DNA from: CBDCWA01 sp965223255
GTDB lineage: Bacteria; Pseudomonadota; Alphaproteobacteria; Rhizobiales; Hyphomicrobiaceae
DNA length: 64,000 nucleotides
NCBI GenBank assembly: GCA_965223255.1
Contig: CBDCWA010000004.1
Location: forward strand, 1,674,001 to 1,738,000
Direction: 5' to 3'
The notes beneath the pieces were generated by a model that saw only the letters and a list, made by a program, of their open reading frames with translations, ran no database searches and was not told the DNA's origin. Position numbers and translations under genes: made by a program. Position 1 is the first letter of the stretch, and each line of letters opens with the position of its first letter. This document shows, piece by piece, positions 34,837 through 42,022 of this stretch.

Positions 34837-36369
34837 TTAAGGGGTAGGAGGTATTAGCGTTCTGGCAAGACGAAACCCCATGTAGTTGTAACGGACGGCT
34901 GGATCGGCCAAGTCGCGGACCGCCGAACGGAGGTTCAGCGGAATATGGCCCCAAGAACCGCCGCGAAGAACGCGAAGACATTTCGCTTTGAGGTCATTGC
35001 CGCTTTTCTGCTCTTTGGCGGACCCATCCGTCCGGGCGTTCTTAGCGTCACCGTAGCAGTCCTGAACCCACTCCGAAGCATTACCGTGCATGTCGTAAAG
35101 ACCAAAAGCATTTGGTTTGAAGGAGCCAACAGGTTCGGTCTTTTTGCCGTCCCATTGGTTGCCGCAGCCGGCACAGGCAGCGTTGCCCTTGCCGATCTCA
35201 TCGCCCCAGGAAAACCACGTATACGAAGAACCCGCGCGCGCGGAGTACTCCCACTCAGCGTCCGATAGTAGTCGATACTCTTGACCGGTTAGCTTGGAAA
35301 TCCAAGTGACATACTCCTTCGCGTCATGCCAACTCACGTTAATGGCGGGACGGTTTTCTCGGCCCCAATTCAGGTCGTTAGCGCGGTTCAGACACCCGCC
35401 CTGCGCGAAGCAGACATCCCATTGAGCAAAAGTAATTTCGAACTTAGATACCGCGAAGCGACGCGTAATTGTTTGCTGGCGTTTCTCTCTTTTTTCTCCC
35501 ATCTTGAATTTACCAGCCGGGATGACCACCATTACAGGACAGTCTGCACACTCCTTGAAGGATTGGCCTTTTCCAAGGATCGTTTCCGCTTCGGCCTTGA
35601 GAACATAGGGCCGAACCTTCGTCCACCAGTAGAATTTTTGCGCCAAAAGGTCTTGGAAGAGCCAACTCATAGCGCCCATAAAGAACAAGAAACCGACGAG
35701 ACCAATATTACGCCGCAGCCGCCACCTGGCAGCAGTCACCTCATCCCGACTGGCCTTCAGATACGCCAGCATGTTCTCCGTCAGCTCTGGCGCAACGCTT
35801 GGCCGGTACTTCGCCCACTGCTCAGCATCATGCAGCGCAGCCCCACGTATCAATTCATCACGCCTCTTGCTGCTCTGCCAACGCCGCGCAAGCTCACCGA
35901 TGCGTGTGTGATCCCTGATCCAAGCAATGTCCGTCTGCAGCGCCGTCACCAACTTTTCAAACGACTGCCCAAACCCACTGGCATCAGTGAAGAAGGTGTA
36001 ATTCAGCTTTGCCAATCCATCCGGCACTTCGGTCTGCATCTCTTGAATGACCACCGGCACAATGCGCTTGTTCAAGCTTTCAGCCAGCTCAACTTCCCAA
36101 CTGCACACTTCAGACGCGATGGAGTTCGGCGACATGCAGAACACGATGGTGTCAGCTTCACCAATCAGCTTTTCCAGCCGCGCTTTCCATTCTTCAGATG
36201 GCAAGATGTCTGAGGTATCTTGAAACACATGGAAGTCGCCGTGCTCTTTCAGCGCGTCCACAAGCTTGCTGACGAACTCTAGGTCGCGACGCGAATATGA
36301 CACAAACACCTTGGTGGCGTCCGCGGGTGCTGCGGCGTCCTGTGGCGGTGTTGGCTGTTCTGTGGCCAT
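34837..36369 (-). CDS. TIR - TM - formylglycine-generating-enzyme (FGE/SUMF1) domain protein
   Basis: The protein has 510 residues. After a disordered start comes a TIR domain (about 18-160): 'KVFVSYSRRDLEFVSKLVDAL', 'FHVFQDTSDILPSEEW' and 'SPNSIASEVCSWEVELAESL', with E92 at the catalytic position. A helical linker and one membrane helix (about 223-243, 'NIGLVGFLFFMGAMSWLF', preceded by RWRLRR) follow. The C-terminal half is an FGE-sulfatase domain: 'VVIPAGKFKMGEK', 'RPAINVSWHDAKEYVTW', 'YRLLSDAEWEYSARAG', 'FGLYDMHGNASEWVQDCYGD', 'RVLRGGSW' and 'MGFRLAR'. By the positive-inside rule the TIR is cytosolic and the FGE fold extracytoplasmic. In conflict systems FGE folds often act as lectin-like sensors rather than enzymes. 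Confidence 0.88.
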   Translation of the reverse strand: MATEQPTPPQDAAAPADATKVFVSYSRRDLEFVSKLVDALKEHGDFHVFQDTSDILPSEEWKARLEKLIGEADTIVFCMSPNSIASEVCSWEVELAESLNKRIVPVVIQEMQTEVPDGLAKLNYTFFTDASGFGQSFEKLVTALQTDIAWIRDHTRIGELARRWQSSKRRDELIRGAALHDAEQWAKYRPSVAPELTENMLAYLKASRDEVTAARWRLRRNIGLVGFLFFMGAMSWLFQDLLAQKFYWWTKVRPYVLKAEAETILGKGQSFKECADCPVMVVIPAGKFKMGEKREKRQQTITRRFAVSKFEITFAQWDVCFAQGGCLNRANDLNWGRENRPAINVSWHDAKEYVTWISKLTGQEYRLLSDAEWEYSARAGSSYTWFSWGDEIGKGNAACAGCGNQWDGKKTEPVGSFKPNAFGLYDMHGNASEWVQDCYGDAKNARTDGSAKEQKSGNDLKAKCLRVLRGGSWGHIPLNLRSAVRDLADPAVRYNYMGFRLARTLIPPTP

Positions 36370-36478
36370 GTGCGCGTGATACCCCCTTCTTGGCGCTTCT
36401 ATGGCAGTCTAATAGGCAATGTGGATTGGCGGCAATACAATTTGCTGACGGCCGCGTGTGCTGGCAGCATCTGGCACC

Positions 36479-36727
36479 ATGGAACATTCCAGCGGCCCCG
36501 TCCGCCTCTCCGACCTAGCCACCCAGCACAAACTGCTGTGGGGTTACTGCACCGCCTGTGGCCGCGAGCGCGACATTGACCCGACAGCGCTGCCTTTGCC
36601 AAGTGACACGCCTGTGCCGCAGGTTGGCAAGCGCATGGTGTGCAGCGCGTGCGGCGCTCGCAAGGTTGAGACGAAGCCTGAACTGTATCCGGGTGGTGTG
36701 GCTGCGATGCGGGGTAGGTGGCGGTGA
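36479..36727 (+). CDS. Small zinc-ribbon-like protein
   Basis: 82 residues from the ATG at 36,479. Two Cys pairs ('YCTACGRERDIDP' and 'VCSACGARKVETKPELYPGG') spaced by about 33 residues form a probable zinc ribbon. Short proteins of this pattern are common in alphaproteobacterial genomes and mobile elements, with no assigned role. It stands divergently from the TIR-FGE gene (110 bp between starts), so the two could share a control region. Confidence 0.65.
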   Translation: MEHSSGPVRLSDLATQHKLLWGYCTACGRERDIDPTALPLPSDTPVPQVGKRMVCSACGARKVETKPELYPGGVAAMRGRWR

Positions 36728-36859
36728 GTTCTGCGACCTTCGAAAGACCGCGCAAGGGCTTGTGTGGTGCAATTGTGATATAGTGGACACGCTAGAGTGA
36801 TAGCTGAAGCACTAACGGTACAAATCCACAATCAATCGGAAGAGTAACTGGGGGCCTTG

Positions 36860-37579
36860 ATGACTGCACCTGATAGTCAAGAAGAGAGATGGGCCCAATA
36901 TGAACAGCAGTTTGGTTCTGCTCTTGGGCGCGACCTATTAGAGTTTGAGGCGCGGCTATTTATGCTTCATCGGCGGTGGCGCGATTACGATACACTATAT
37001 TCAACTGAATTGCGCGTTGGGGTGTTGAACAAATTTGCGCATAGTTTCTTTCATCGACATCAACAGATGACCTTCGAGTGCGTGGTTATGGGCATCGCCA
37101 GACTAACTGATCGCGAGAAGTCGTTTGGTTCTGTCAATCTGTCAATTGAACACTTGCTGTCCGTTATCACTGAGGATGTTCGGCCGCAGTTGGAGCCTGC
37201 AGCGGTTAAGGCCGCAGAAAAAAGTCGGTTTACGCGTGACTGGAGGAATAAGCGATTTGCGCATACCGATAGAGCAGACGCAGTTGACGGTGCAGTGACA
37301 ATTGATCAAGTGACCCATGAACAAATCCATAATGCGATTGTCGCAATCAACGAATTTGTGGAAGCCGTCCACATAAAGGTTGGTGGTAGCCGAAGCTATA
37401 AGCTCGATGAATTTTATCGGAGCCATGACCGTGGCGGAGCACATTTGCTTCTTGACAGGTTACACTTAGCCAACAAACAGCGCGCAGAGCGGCATGAACG
37501 GATCATGGCCGGTCAGATAAAAAGTGAAGATGTGCCTGACGATGATGACCCGGTTCTGAAAGACCTTAGAAGCGGTTAA
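36860..37579 (+). CDS. HEPN/AbiU2-like protein
   Basis: 239 residues from the ATG at 36,860, with GGGGG upstream. The protein is alpha-helical. The motif 'RDWRNKRFAHTDRAD' (about residues 128-142) matches the HEPN catalytic R-x4-6-H signature as it appears in AbiU2-type abortive-infection proteins ('RN-x4-H'). HEPN domains are typically ribonucleases that cut tRNA, rRNA or mRNA during phage defence or toxin-antitoxin action. The C-terminal 60 residues are charged and acidic at the end ('EDVPDDDDP'). No nucleotidyltransferase partner is seen. A membrane protein is encoded convergently next to it. Confidence 0.65.
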   Translation: MTAPDSQEERWAQYEQQFGSALGRDLLEFEARLFMLHRRWRDYDTLYSTELRVGVLNKFAHSFFHRHQQMTFECVVMGIARLTDREKSFGSVNLSIEHLLSVITEDVRPQLEPAAVKAAEKSRFTRDWRNKRFAHTDRADAVDGAVTIDQVTHEQIHNAIVAINEFVEAVHIKVGGSRSYKLDEFYRSHDRGGAHLLLDRLHLANKQRAERHERIMAGQIKSEDVPDDDDPVLKDLRSG

Positions 37580-37642
37580 TAGATAGCGATGGATTGCAAG
37601 TAATCATCCAACTTTGATCTTTCGCTTGTTTCCGTACAAAGA

Positions 37643-38374
37643 TCAAGTCTTCAACTTTGGAGTTGCTCCAGTCAGAGCGATTTCTGATAGTTCTTCCTTT
37701 AACTGATCAAGCTTCTCCGCCTCATCGTTCTTCTTTCCAGCGTCTGCAATTTGTTCAAGTGACTTGATTGCTTGAACTCCTCGATATGCGGCCGATTTCC
37801 ATGCTTCGGTAATGTTGTTTTTTCTCCAAGGAGGTACTTCTGTAATTATGAATAGGCCATCGCCTGATGGCTTGGGATCAGGCAACATTGCTGTTAGCCC
37901 GCGAGCAGCTTCTACGCTTCCGTAGAACGCAATTATGCAACTGGAGGCTGCAGCGGGGAGAGTGGTTAGTTGTGCTGCAAGTGCTGGATACACCGTGGGT
38001 GCAGGTGGCATCAAAAATTCAAACTTGTCTCTGCTAAATGTATCGCTTTCATCCTTAATGACAGCGTTGGCTATCGAACCGCAGTGGGCGACTGCATCAC
38101 ATTGGCTATATAGTTCGAGTAGCAGTGCCGTTGCTACGCCGCGCCGCTCCCGATTAATTCGCCACCTTTGTTGCAGGTAACCGCCTAATAATGCAAACAG
38201 CGCAGCCATCAGTGTGGCGAAGGCTGTTATGATTGCAGCGATCACACGTGCACCATAACCGGAGCTTGCCAATAATTCGACCACACCAGTAGAGACCAGA
38301 AAATAGAGCAATAGCAACAAGACAACGGCCAAGGCAGCAAGAAGTGGGTGCCCGTCCAAGAAATCATCGATCAT
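37643..38374 (-). CDS. Hypothetical membrane protein with cytosolic C-terminal domain
   Basis: The 243-aa protein has AGAGGA before its ATG. Two N-terminal membrane helices (about 9-29 'PLLAALAVVLLLLLYFLVS' and 42-66 'ARVIAAIITAFATLMAALFALLGGYL') precede a basic 'QQRWRINRERRG' stretch and about 160 helical cytosolic residues. This layout (two TMs, then 'R-x-N-x-x-R') is common for small phage- or island-encoded membrane proteins of unknown function. It is convergent with the HEPN/AbiU2-like gene, with about 60 bp between stops. Confidence 0.7.
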   Translation of the reverse strand: MIDDFLDGHPLLAALAVVLLLLLYFLVSTGVVELLASSGYGARVIAAIITAFATLMAALFALLGGYLQQRWRINRERRGVATALLLELYSQCDAVAHCGSIANAVIKDESDTFSRDKFEFLMPPAPTVYPALAAQLTTLPAAASSCIIAFYGSVEAARGLTAMLPDPKPSGDGLFIITEVPPWRKNNITEAWKSAAYRGVQAIKSLEQIADAGKKNDEAEKLDQLKEELSEIALTGATPKLKT

Positions 38375-38488
38375 TTGCTATCCTCTGGTGAGCCGAATGC
38401 CTATCTGTAATGGGGCCGAATTTAATGAACTTTGCCCCGAAGTTCACGCACGAAAGCATTCTTGGCAGTATCTTGGCCTTTATCCCAT

Positions 38489-38950
38489 TCAATTTCGCAA
38501 CTCCCTAAACATCCTTGCATTATCAGCCAACTGCTGCTGCACCCACTTGTCATGCCCAAAATCATGGCCAACCGGAAACCGCTTCATGTCAAACAACTCC
38601 GGCTGCTCTGACTTCATTCCAATCAGCCGCGCAACTTCACGCCGCACCGCTAGCGCCGCATCGAGCTGCGTCTCTAAGCGCCTGACATTATCCGTCGCAA
38701 TCATCTGCAACGCTTCCAGCGAATAGCGCGCAAATCCGCGCGTATGCATGGCAGCGTCACGGTTCTTGCGGATGGTGGCACGCTGCACTCTTCCAAGTCC
38801 CCATGGCCACCCAGCGCGTTCAAGCCAGTCACGCAGACCAGCCACGAACGCGCGCGGTCCAAGCTTATTGGTGCGCTGTGCTTTTTCGAAGGTTGCGATC
38901 TGCCTGTTTGACCACAGCAGCTGGCGCGCCAGTCGCTCCCAGGTCTCCAT
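38489..38950 (-). CDS. Hypothetical protein overlapping the XRE gene
   Basis: 153 residues from the ATG at 38,950; the frame is open to 39,109. It is helical and Arg/Trp-rich ('WERLARQLLWSNRQIATFEKAQ', 'LRDWLERAGWPWGLGRVQRATI'). It ends 'HDFGHDKWVQQQLADNARMFREL'. No family is recognised. It overlaps the 3' end of the XRE gene in another frame by 86 bases. Either the two are translationally coupled or a frameshift has altered the end of the XRE protein. Confidence 0.5.
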   Translation of the reverse strand: METWERLARQLLWSNRQIATFEKAQRTNKLGPRAFVAGLRDWLERAGWPWGLGRVQRATIRKNRDAAMHTRGFARYSLEALQMIATDNVRRLETQLDAALAVRREVARLIGMKSEQPELFDMKRFPVGHDFGHDKWVQQQLADNARMFRELRN

Positions 38951-39311
38951 GTAAGTCTTGCGTGCCTTTGAAACATCTGAGCGCTGCGAATGACTGACAT
39001 TCCGGCCAACTCGGGCCAATGATCGGGAGTGGTATGTAGGGTGGCTCGTCAAACTCTTTGGGTGCGCCATACTTTTTGGCCTCTCCGATATAAATTTTTT
39101 CAATCTCACCGTCAGCTGTCAGTATGACGGCTTCTAACCTTGCGGCGCAGAGGTAAGCGGAGATGTATTCACGCTTCGGTTTGTCGGATTTCTCAATGCG
39201 CTGCACAGTATTGACATGTACGCCCAGCAAAAAAGCCATCATCTTTTGACTGAAGCGGGCAGTACGGCGAACGCGTTTCAACAGCGGGCCGGTGACATTC
39301 TTGGGTTGCAT
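38865..39311 (-). CDS. XRE-type helix-turn-helix regulator
   Basis: 148 residues from the ATG at 39,311. The HTH reads 'LLKRVRRTARFSQKMMAFLLGVHVNTVQRIEKSDKPKRE' (about 11-49), with the usual scanning and recognition helices ('FSQKMMAFLLGV', 'NTVQRIEKS'). The rest is acidic and Pro-rich. The last 35 residues run through the overlapping downstream gene and look unlike protein, so a premature or shifted C-terminus is possible. It is a likely local repressor. Confidence 0.65.
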   Translation of the reverse strand: MQPKNVTGPLLKRVRRTARFSQKMMAFLLGVHVNTVQRIEKSDKPKREYISAYLCAARLEAVILTADGEIEKIYIGEAKKYGAPKEFDEPPYIPLPIIGPSWPECQSFAALRCFKGTQDLHGDLGATGAPAAVVKQADRNLRKSTAHQ

Positions 39312-39633
39312 GGTGCATCTCCATGGTGTGGTTCCCGCCAAGTGAATTATACCACAGCGCACACCATTGGCGGTCTTTCCCGCGTGGAGTTGGAGTAGAT
39401 AATCTTCCTTTCTAGGATCTCAATTAGGTTGCCCTGGCAAAGGTATAAACAATTGAATTGGAAATTATTGCTTCTCCAATTTCCGGTGTAAGCACAGTTC
39501 AGGGTGATCTCACGTCTAAGGGAAAAGCCGTTTTCAAAAGCGTTTGCCTTTTCTTTAGAACGTCCAATGCGGTTTACGTAGTCTGATTTAGGGGGCATAC
39601 TGCCGTCTACAATTGGCAGCGGAGAGCAGTGTT
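39312..39633. other. Intergenic gap upstream of divergent XRE and secreted-protein genes
   Basis: 322 bp between divergent starts. A minus-strand frame at 39,347-39,598 (83 codons) has no ribosome-binding site and no motif, so it is not called. The region probably holds the promoters of both neighbours. An ATTATACCA box near 39,346 could be a -10 element, but the assignment is weak. Confidence 0.4.
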
Positions 39634-39963
39634 ATGAGGACTATGCTGATGGGGCTAATTCTTGCCCTGGTATGGATGCCTACCGCGGCGGTTGGAGCCA
39701 AACCTTGTGATATCGCTTCTGGAGCAGTCCTGTTGACAATGATTGAACAGGTTTGCAAGGGCTACAAACCAACCAAGTTGGGCAAGACTGCTAGAATGGC
39801 TGTGTTGTTTAGTCCAGATGCGATGGCGTGTGTTGAGAAGAAGCGTAAGGAGCATGCGCTTGACATACAGCGGGCTGCCGCTGCTGGCGTGTTGCCGATA
39901 TGGTGCCAGAAGACAGTAGATGGACTAAATACTGGCGGGGAACCGCTTATGACTAAACAATGA
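39634..39963 (+). CDS. Small secreted protein of unknown function
   Basis: 109 residues from the ATG at 39,634; GGAGAG lies 8 nt before it. A signal peptide covers about 1-22 ('MLMGLILALVWMPTAAVGA'). The mature part has four Cys ('KPCDIAS', 'QVCKGYK', 'MACVEKK', 'IWCQKTV') suitable for two disulfides, and is basic and helical. No family is recognised. Confidence 0.7.
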   Translation: MRTMLMGLILALVWMPTAAVGAKPCDIASGAVLLTMIEQVCKGYKPTKLGKTARMAVLFSPDAMACVEKKRKEHALDIQRAAAAGVLPIWCQKTVDGLNTGGEPLMTKQ

Positions 39964-40014
39964 CTAAATTGCCAATGACCGGCAATGCCTGTCGATGGTT
40001 TTTGCTGCCACGCT

Positions 40015-41046
40015 TCACAGATTAAGCCGCCGCAGCGCTGCCTGCTTAAACTGCTGGCGACTGCGCACATACCTTGCCAATACATTAATATCGGCGTGAC
40101 GCGTCGTGGCTTGAATGCTTGGCAAGTCAATTCGCGCTTCGGCACACTCCGTGATAAAGCCAGCGCGCAGACTATGCGCTGTAAGCGGCTCAGACAGGCC
40201 AGCAGCGGCAGCACGCTTTTTTAGGATCAACCCAACAGCTTCAGCGGGAAGCCGCTTGTGACGCAATCTGCTGCCCTTGGCGATGCTTCTGAAGACTGGG
40301 CCACTGTCGATGTCAGCGGCTTTGATCCATTCCTGCAGCGCGGTGACAGGGCAATGTGCTGTACCGGTGTATGGTACCGCTATGGATTGCCCAGCGCCCT
40401 CTTGGTCTGTCTTGCTCTTTAAAAGCGTTATGCGCGCGCCTTCATCGGTTAAGTCGATGTAGCCAGTTGCGTCTGCACTGTAATCAGCGGTGGTATCCAG
40501 GCCCACCAGTTCAGAGCGGCGCAATGCAGCTGCCCAGCCAAGCAGCAGTAAAGCCCTGTCGCGCTTGTCGATCAATGCATTGCCAGTTGGCACAATCGCA
40601 CGCAGATCAGCTGCCATGAGCGCTGCTGCTTGCCTTGGCGCTGTGCCCCGTTCGCGCTTGATGCCGGCCAGAACACGCGCTGGCAGTGTGGCGTCAAATG
40701 GCAGGCGCCGCTGTTTGTGCGCGGCTTTAATGGCGGCCAGGCGCACGGCAATTGTGGTGGGCTTGCAGCCGCGCAGGTCAAGTGCGGCGAGCCACGCAGC
40801 CACGTGTTCTGGGTCAGCGGGGATACAGCGCGCGATCGCGGTGTCTTCAAGTGTTTGGCGATTTGATGCTGGCAAATGTGTGCTCAGAAAGCCATTGAAT
40901 TCGGCATACTGGACAAGTGCTGTGCGGTAGCTGCGACGTGTGGCTGTTGCGCTGTCTTGGGTGGCGCGATGGAAGGCGTGCAATCGCACGCAGTATTGGT
41001 TACTTGGGGATAGGTTAAGATCAGTTTTGGGGTCTAGGTGATCCAC
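40015..41046 (-). CDS. Tyrosine recombinase (second recombinase of the element)
   Basis: 343 residues, the usual XerC/D-like length. The N-terminal core-binding domain has 'ATATRRSYRTALVQYAEFNGF'. The catalytic domain contains R176 ('AALRRSELVGL'), H291/R294 ('TAHSLRAGFITE'), H317 ('TRHADINVLARY') and nucleophile Y326. It differs clearly from the integrase at 21,794 and lacks the arm-binding N-terminus. It may resolve multimers, mobilise a different segment or stem from another element. It points inward from the right end, beside the excisionase-like gene. Confidence 0.9.
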   Translation of the reverse strand: MDHLDPKTDLNLSPSNQYCVRLHAFHRATQDSATATRRSYRTALVQYAEFNGFLSTHLPASNRQTLEDTAIARCIPADPEHVAAWLAALDLRGCKPTTIAVRLAAIKAAHKQRRLPFDATLPARVLAGIKRERGTAPRQAAALMAADLRAIVPTGNALIDKRDRALLLLGWAAALRRSELVGLDTTADYSADATGYIDLTDEGARITLLKSKTDQEGAGQSIAVPYTGTAHCPVTALQEWIKAADIDSGPVFRSIAKGSRLRHKRLPAEAVGLILKKRAAAAGLSEPLTAHSLRAGFITECAEARIDLPSIQATTRHADINVLARYVRSRQQFKQAALRRLNL

Positions 41047-41127
41047 GGTTCAATACCCTACTGGCTAACTCATGACGATGCCGAGAGTATACCGTGTTCT
41101 GGCACTAAATAGCAGGCCAACCAAAAT

Positions 41128-41742
41128 CTACAACCGCTCAGAAGGCACGCATTTGATTGTTGCGCTCAAGAACTCTTGGATGTGTCGCTGTCTTGCACAA
41201 ACATCAGGAATTTCTGTGGCCAGACTAAGAATGCTCTTGATCAGAAATGTTTGCACCCACTGCAGGTATTCAGTGTATGTTGTAAATCCAAATAGACCCT
41301 TGAAATGCTTCGCGAGACCTTCGTGCTGGCTCAACAGTTGCTGAAACAAATCGCGCTCAGCTTCAGTCATTATACGGAGTTCCAATTCGATTTCGCTTGG
41401 GTCATCAGGATCGGTAATGCCATTTTGAGTTGCTGCTACGCTGTTCGCGATTGTCACAGCGCTGGTCGAGGGTTCCAGCTTCTTCTGATCCACCGTCGCC
41501 CGCCACTTTTCAGTGTCGGCCCATGTCGCGCGAGGACCTTTCAGACCCCCTTTAGCCATCAATGCTGCTGTCGCCTGGTTTTGATCGCGAAAGTCCCGTT
41601 CACAATAGAGCGGCTTTTGTCTGGTCCCTTGATTAGGAGGCAGCATCGACAGGTGAGGGTTGTGGTTCGCCCAACGCGTAAGCGTGCTCCTGTGGACCCG
41701 GAGGGCGTCGGCTATGTCTTTGCGCGTCAGGAACTGTTGCAT
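41128..41742 (-). CDS. Excisionase/MerR-like DNA-binding protein
   Basis: 204 residues from the ATG at 41,742, with AAGGGG about 7 nt upstream; the frame is open further but lacks a site. It begins 'MQQFLTRKDIADALRVHRSTLTRWANHNP', a winged-helix/HTH of the kind found in excisionases and small terminase-like proteins, then 'SMLPPNQGTRQKPLYCERDF'. The remaining 150 residues are helical without recognised similarity ('IELELRIMTEAERDLFQQLLSQH'). Its start is only 130 bp from the arm-type repeats and 200 bp from attR, a fitting place for a recombination directionality factor. Confidence 0.6.
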   Translation of the reverse strand: MQQFLTRKDIADALRVHRSTLTRWANHNPHLSMLPPNQGTRQKPLYCERDFRDQNQATAALMAKGGLKGPRATWADTEKWRATVDQKKLEPSTSAVTIANSVAATQNGITDPDDPSEIELELRIMTEAERDLFQQLLSQHEGLAKHFKGLFGFTTYTEYLQWVQTFLIKSILSLATEIPDVCARQRHIQEFLSATIKCVPSERL

Positions 41743-41874
41743 CAGTGATCCCCTTTCTAAACGCGCATAACTGATTTGCGAGGATATGGGCAAGCTGGTA
41801 TAAGCGCGGTTCGCTGCCTGGCTTTGATGGGCTTTGCGCAACCGCCTGGATTGACACGCGTCGCAATGTCCAAT

Positions 41875-41894
41875 ACGTAACATTCACGTAACGG
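41875..41894. promoter_or_regulatory. Putative arm-type binding sites, right end
   Basis: ACGTAAC-N4-ACGTAACGG, matching 18 of 20 bases at 21,718-21,737 and in the same orientation. It lies 51 bp inside attR and upstream of the excisionase-like gene. The matching pairs at both ends suit integrase arm binding around a circular attP. Confidence 0.65.
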
Positions 41895-41945
41895 ACGCCT
41901 GGGCCGGCAGCAGAGCAAACAAAAAAGCTCAATGATTTCAAGGAT

Positions 41946-42022
41946 GCCGCCTTAGCTCAGTTGGTTAGAGCGCTAGATTGTGGATCTAGAGGTCCCCTGT
42001 TCGAGCCAGGGAGGCGGTACCA
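41946..42022 (+). tRNA. tRNA-His (anticodon GTG), intact; attR overlaps positions 1-39
   Basis: A 77-nt cloverleaf folds cleanly: acceptor GCCGCCT with AGGCGGT (a G1-U72 pair), D-stem GCTC/GAGC, anticodon stem CTAGA/TCTAG around loop TTGTGGA (anticodon GTG), variable AGGTC, T-stem CCCTG/CAGGG with TTCGAGC, and encoded ACCA. There is no extra G at -1 and the discriminator is A73, the variant described for a group of Alphaproteobacteria. Because the element supplies the 5' side, the gene now depends on a promoter in the element's right end. Confidence 0.95.

Larger units (their letters stand above)
21515..41984. mobile_element. Integrative element (~20.4 kb) inserted at tRNA-His(GTG)
   Basis: The 39-bp direct repeats at 21,515-21,553 and 41,946-41,984 bound the element. 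Inside are a tyrosine integrase next to the left end, a second tyrosine recombinase and an excisionase-like protein near the right end, a primase-helicase, and matching ACGTAAC-type arm sites close to both ends. No relaxase or type IV secretion genes are inside, so it is more like a satellite or a plasmid-derived island than a self-transmissible ICE. Cargo includes three TIR proteins, a HEPN/AbiU2-like protein and a J-domain protein. Confidence 0.85.
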
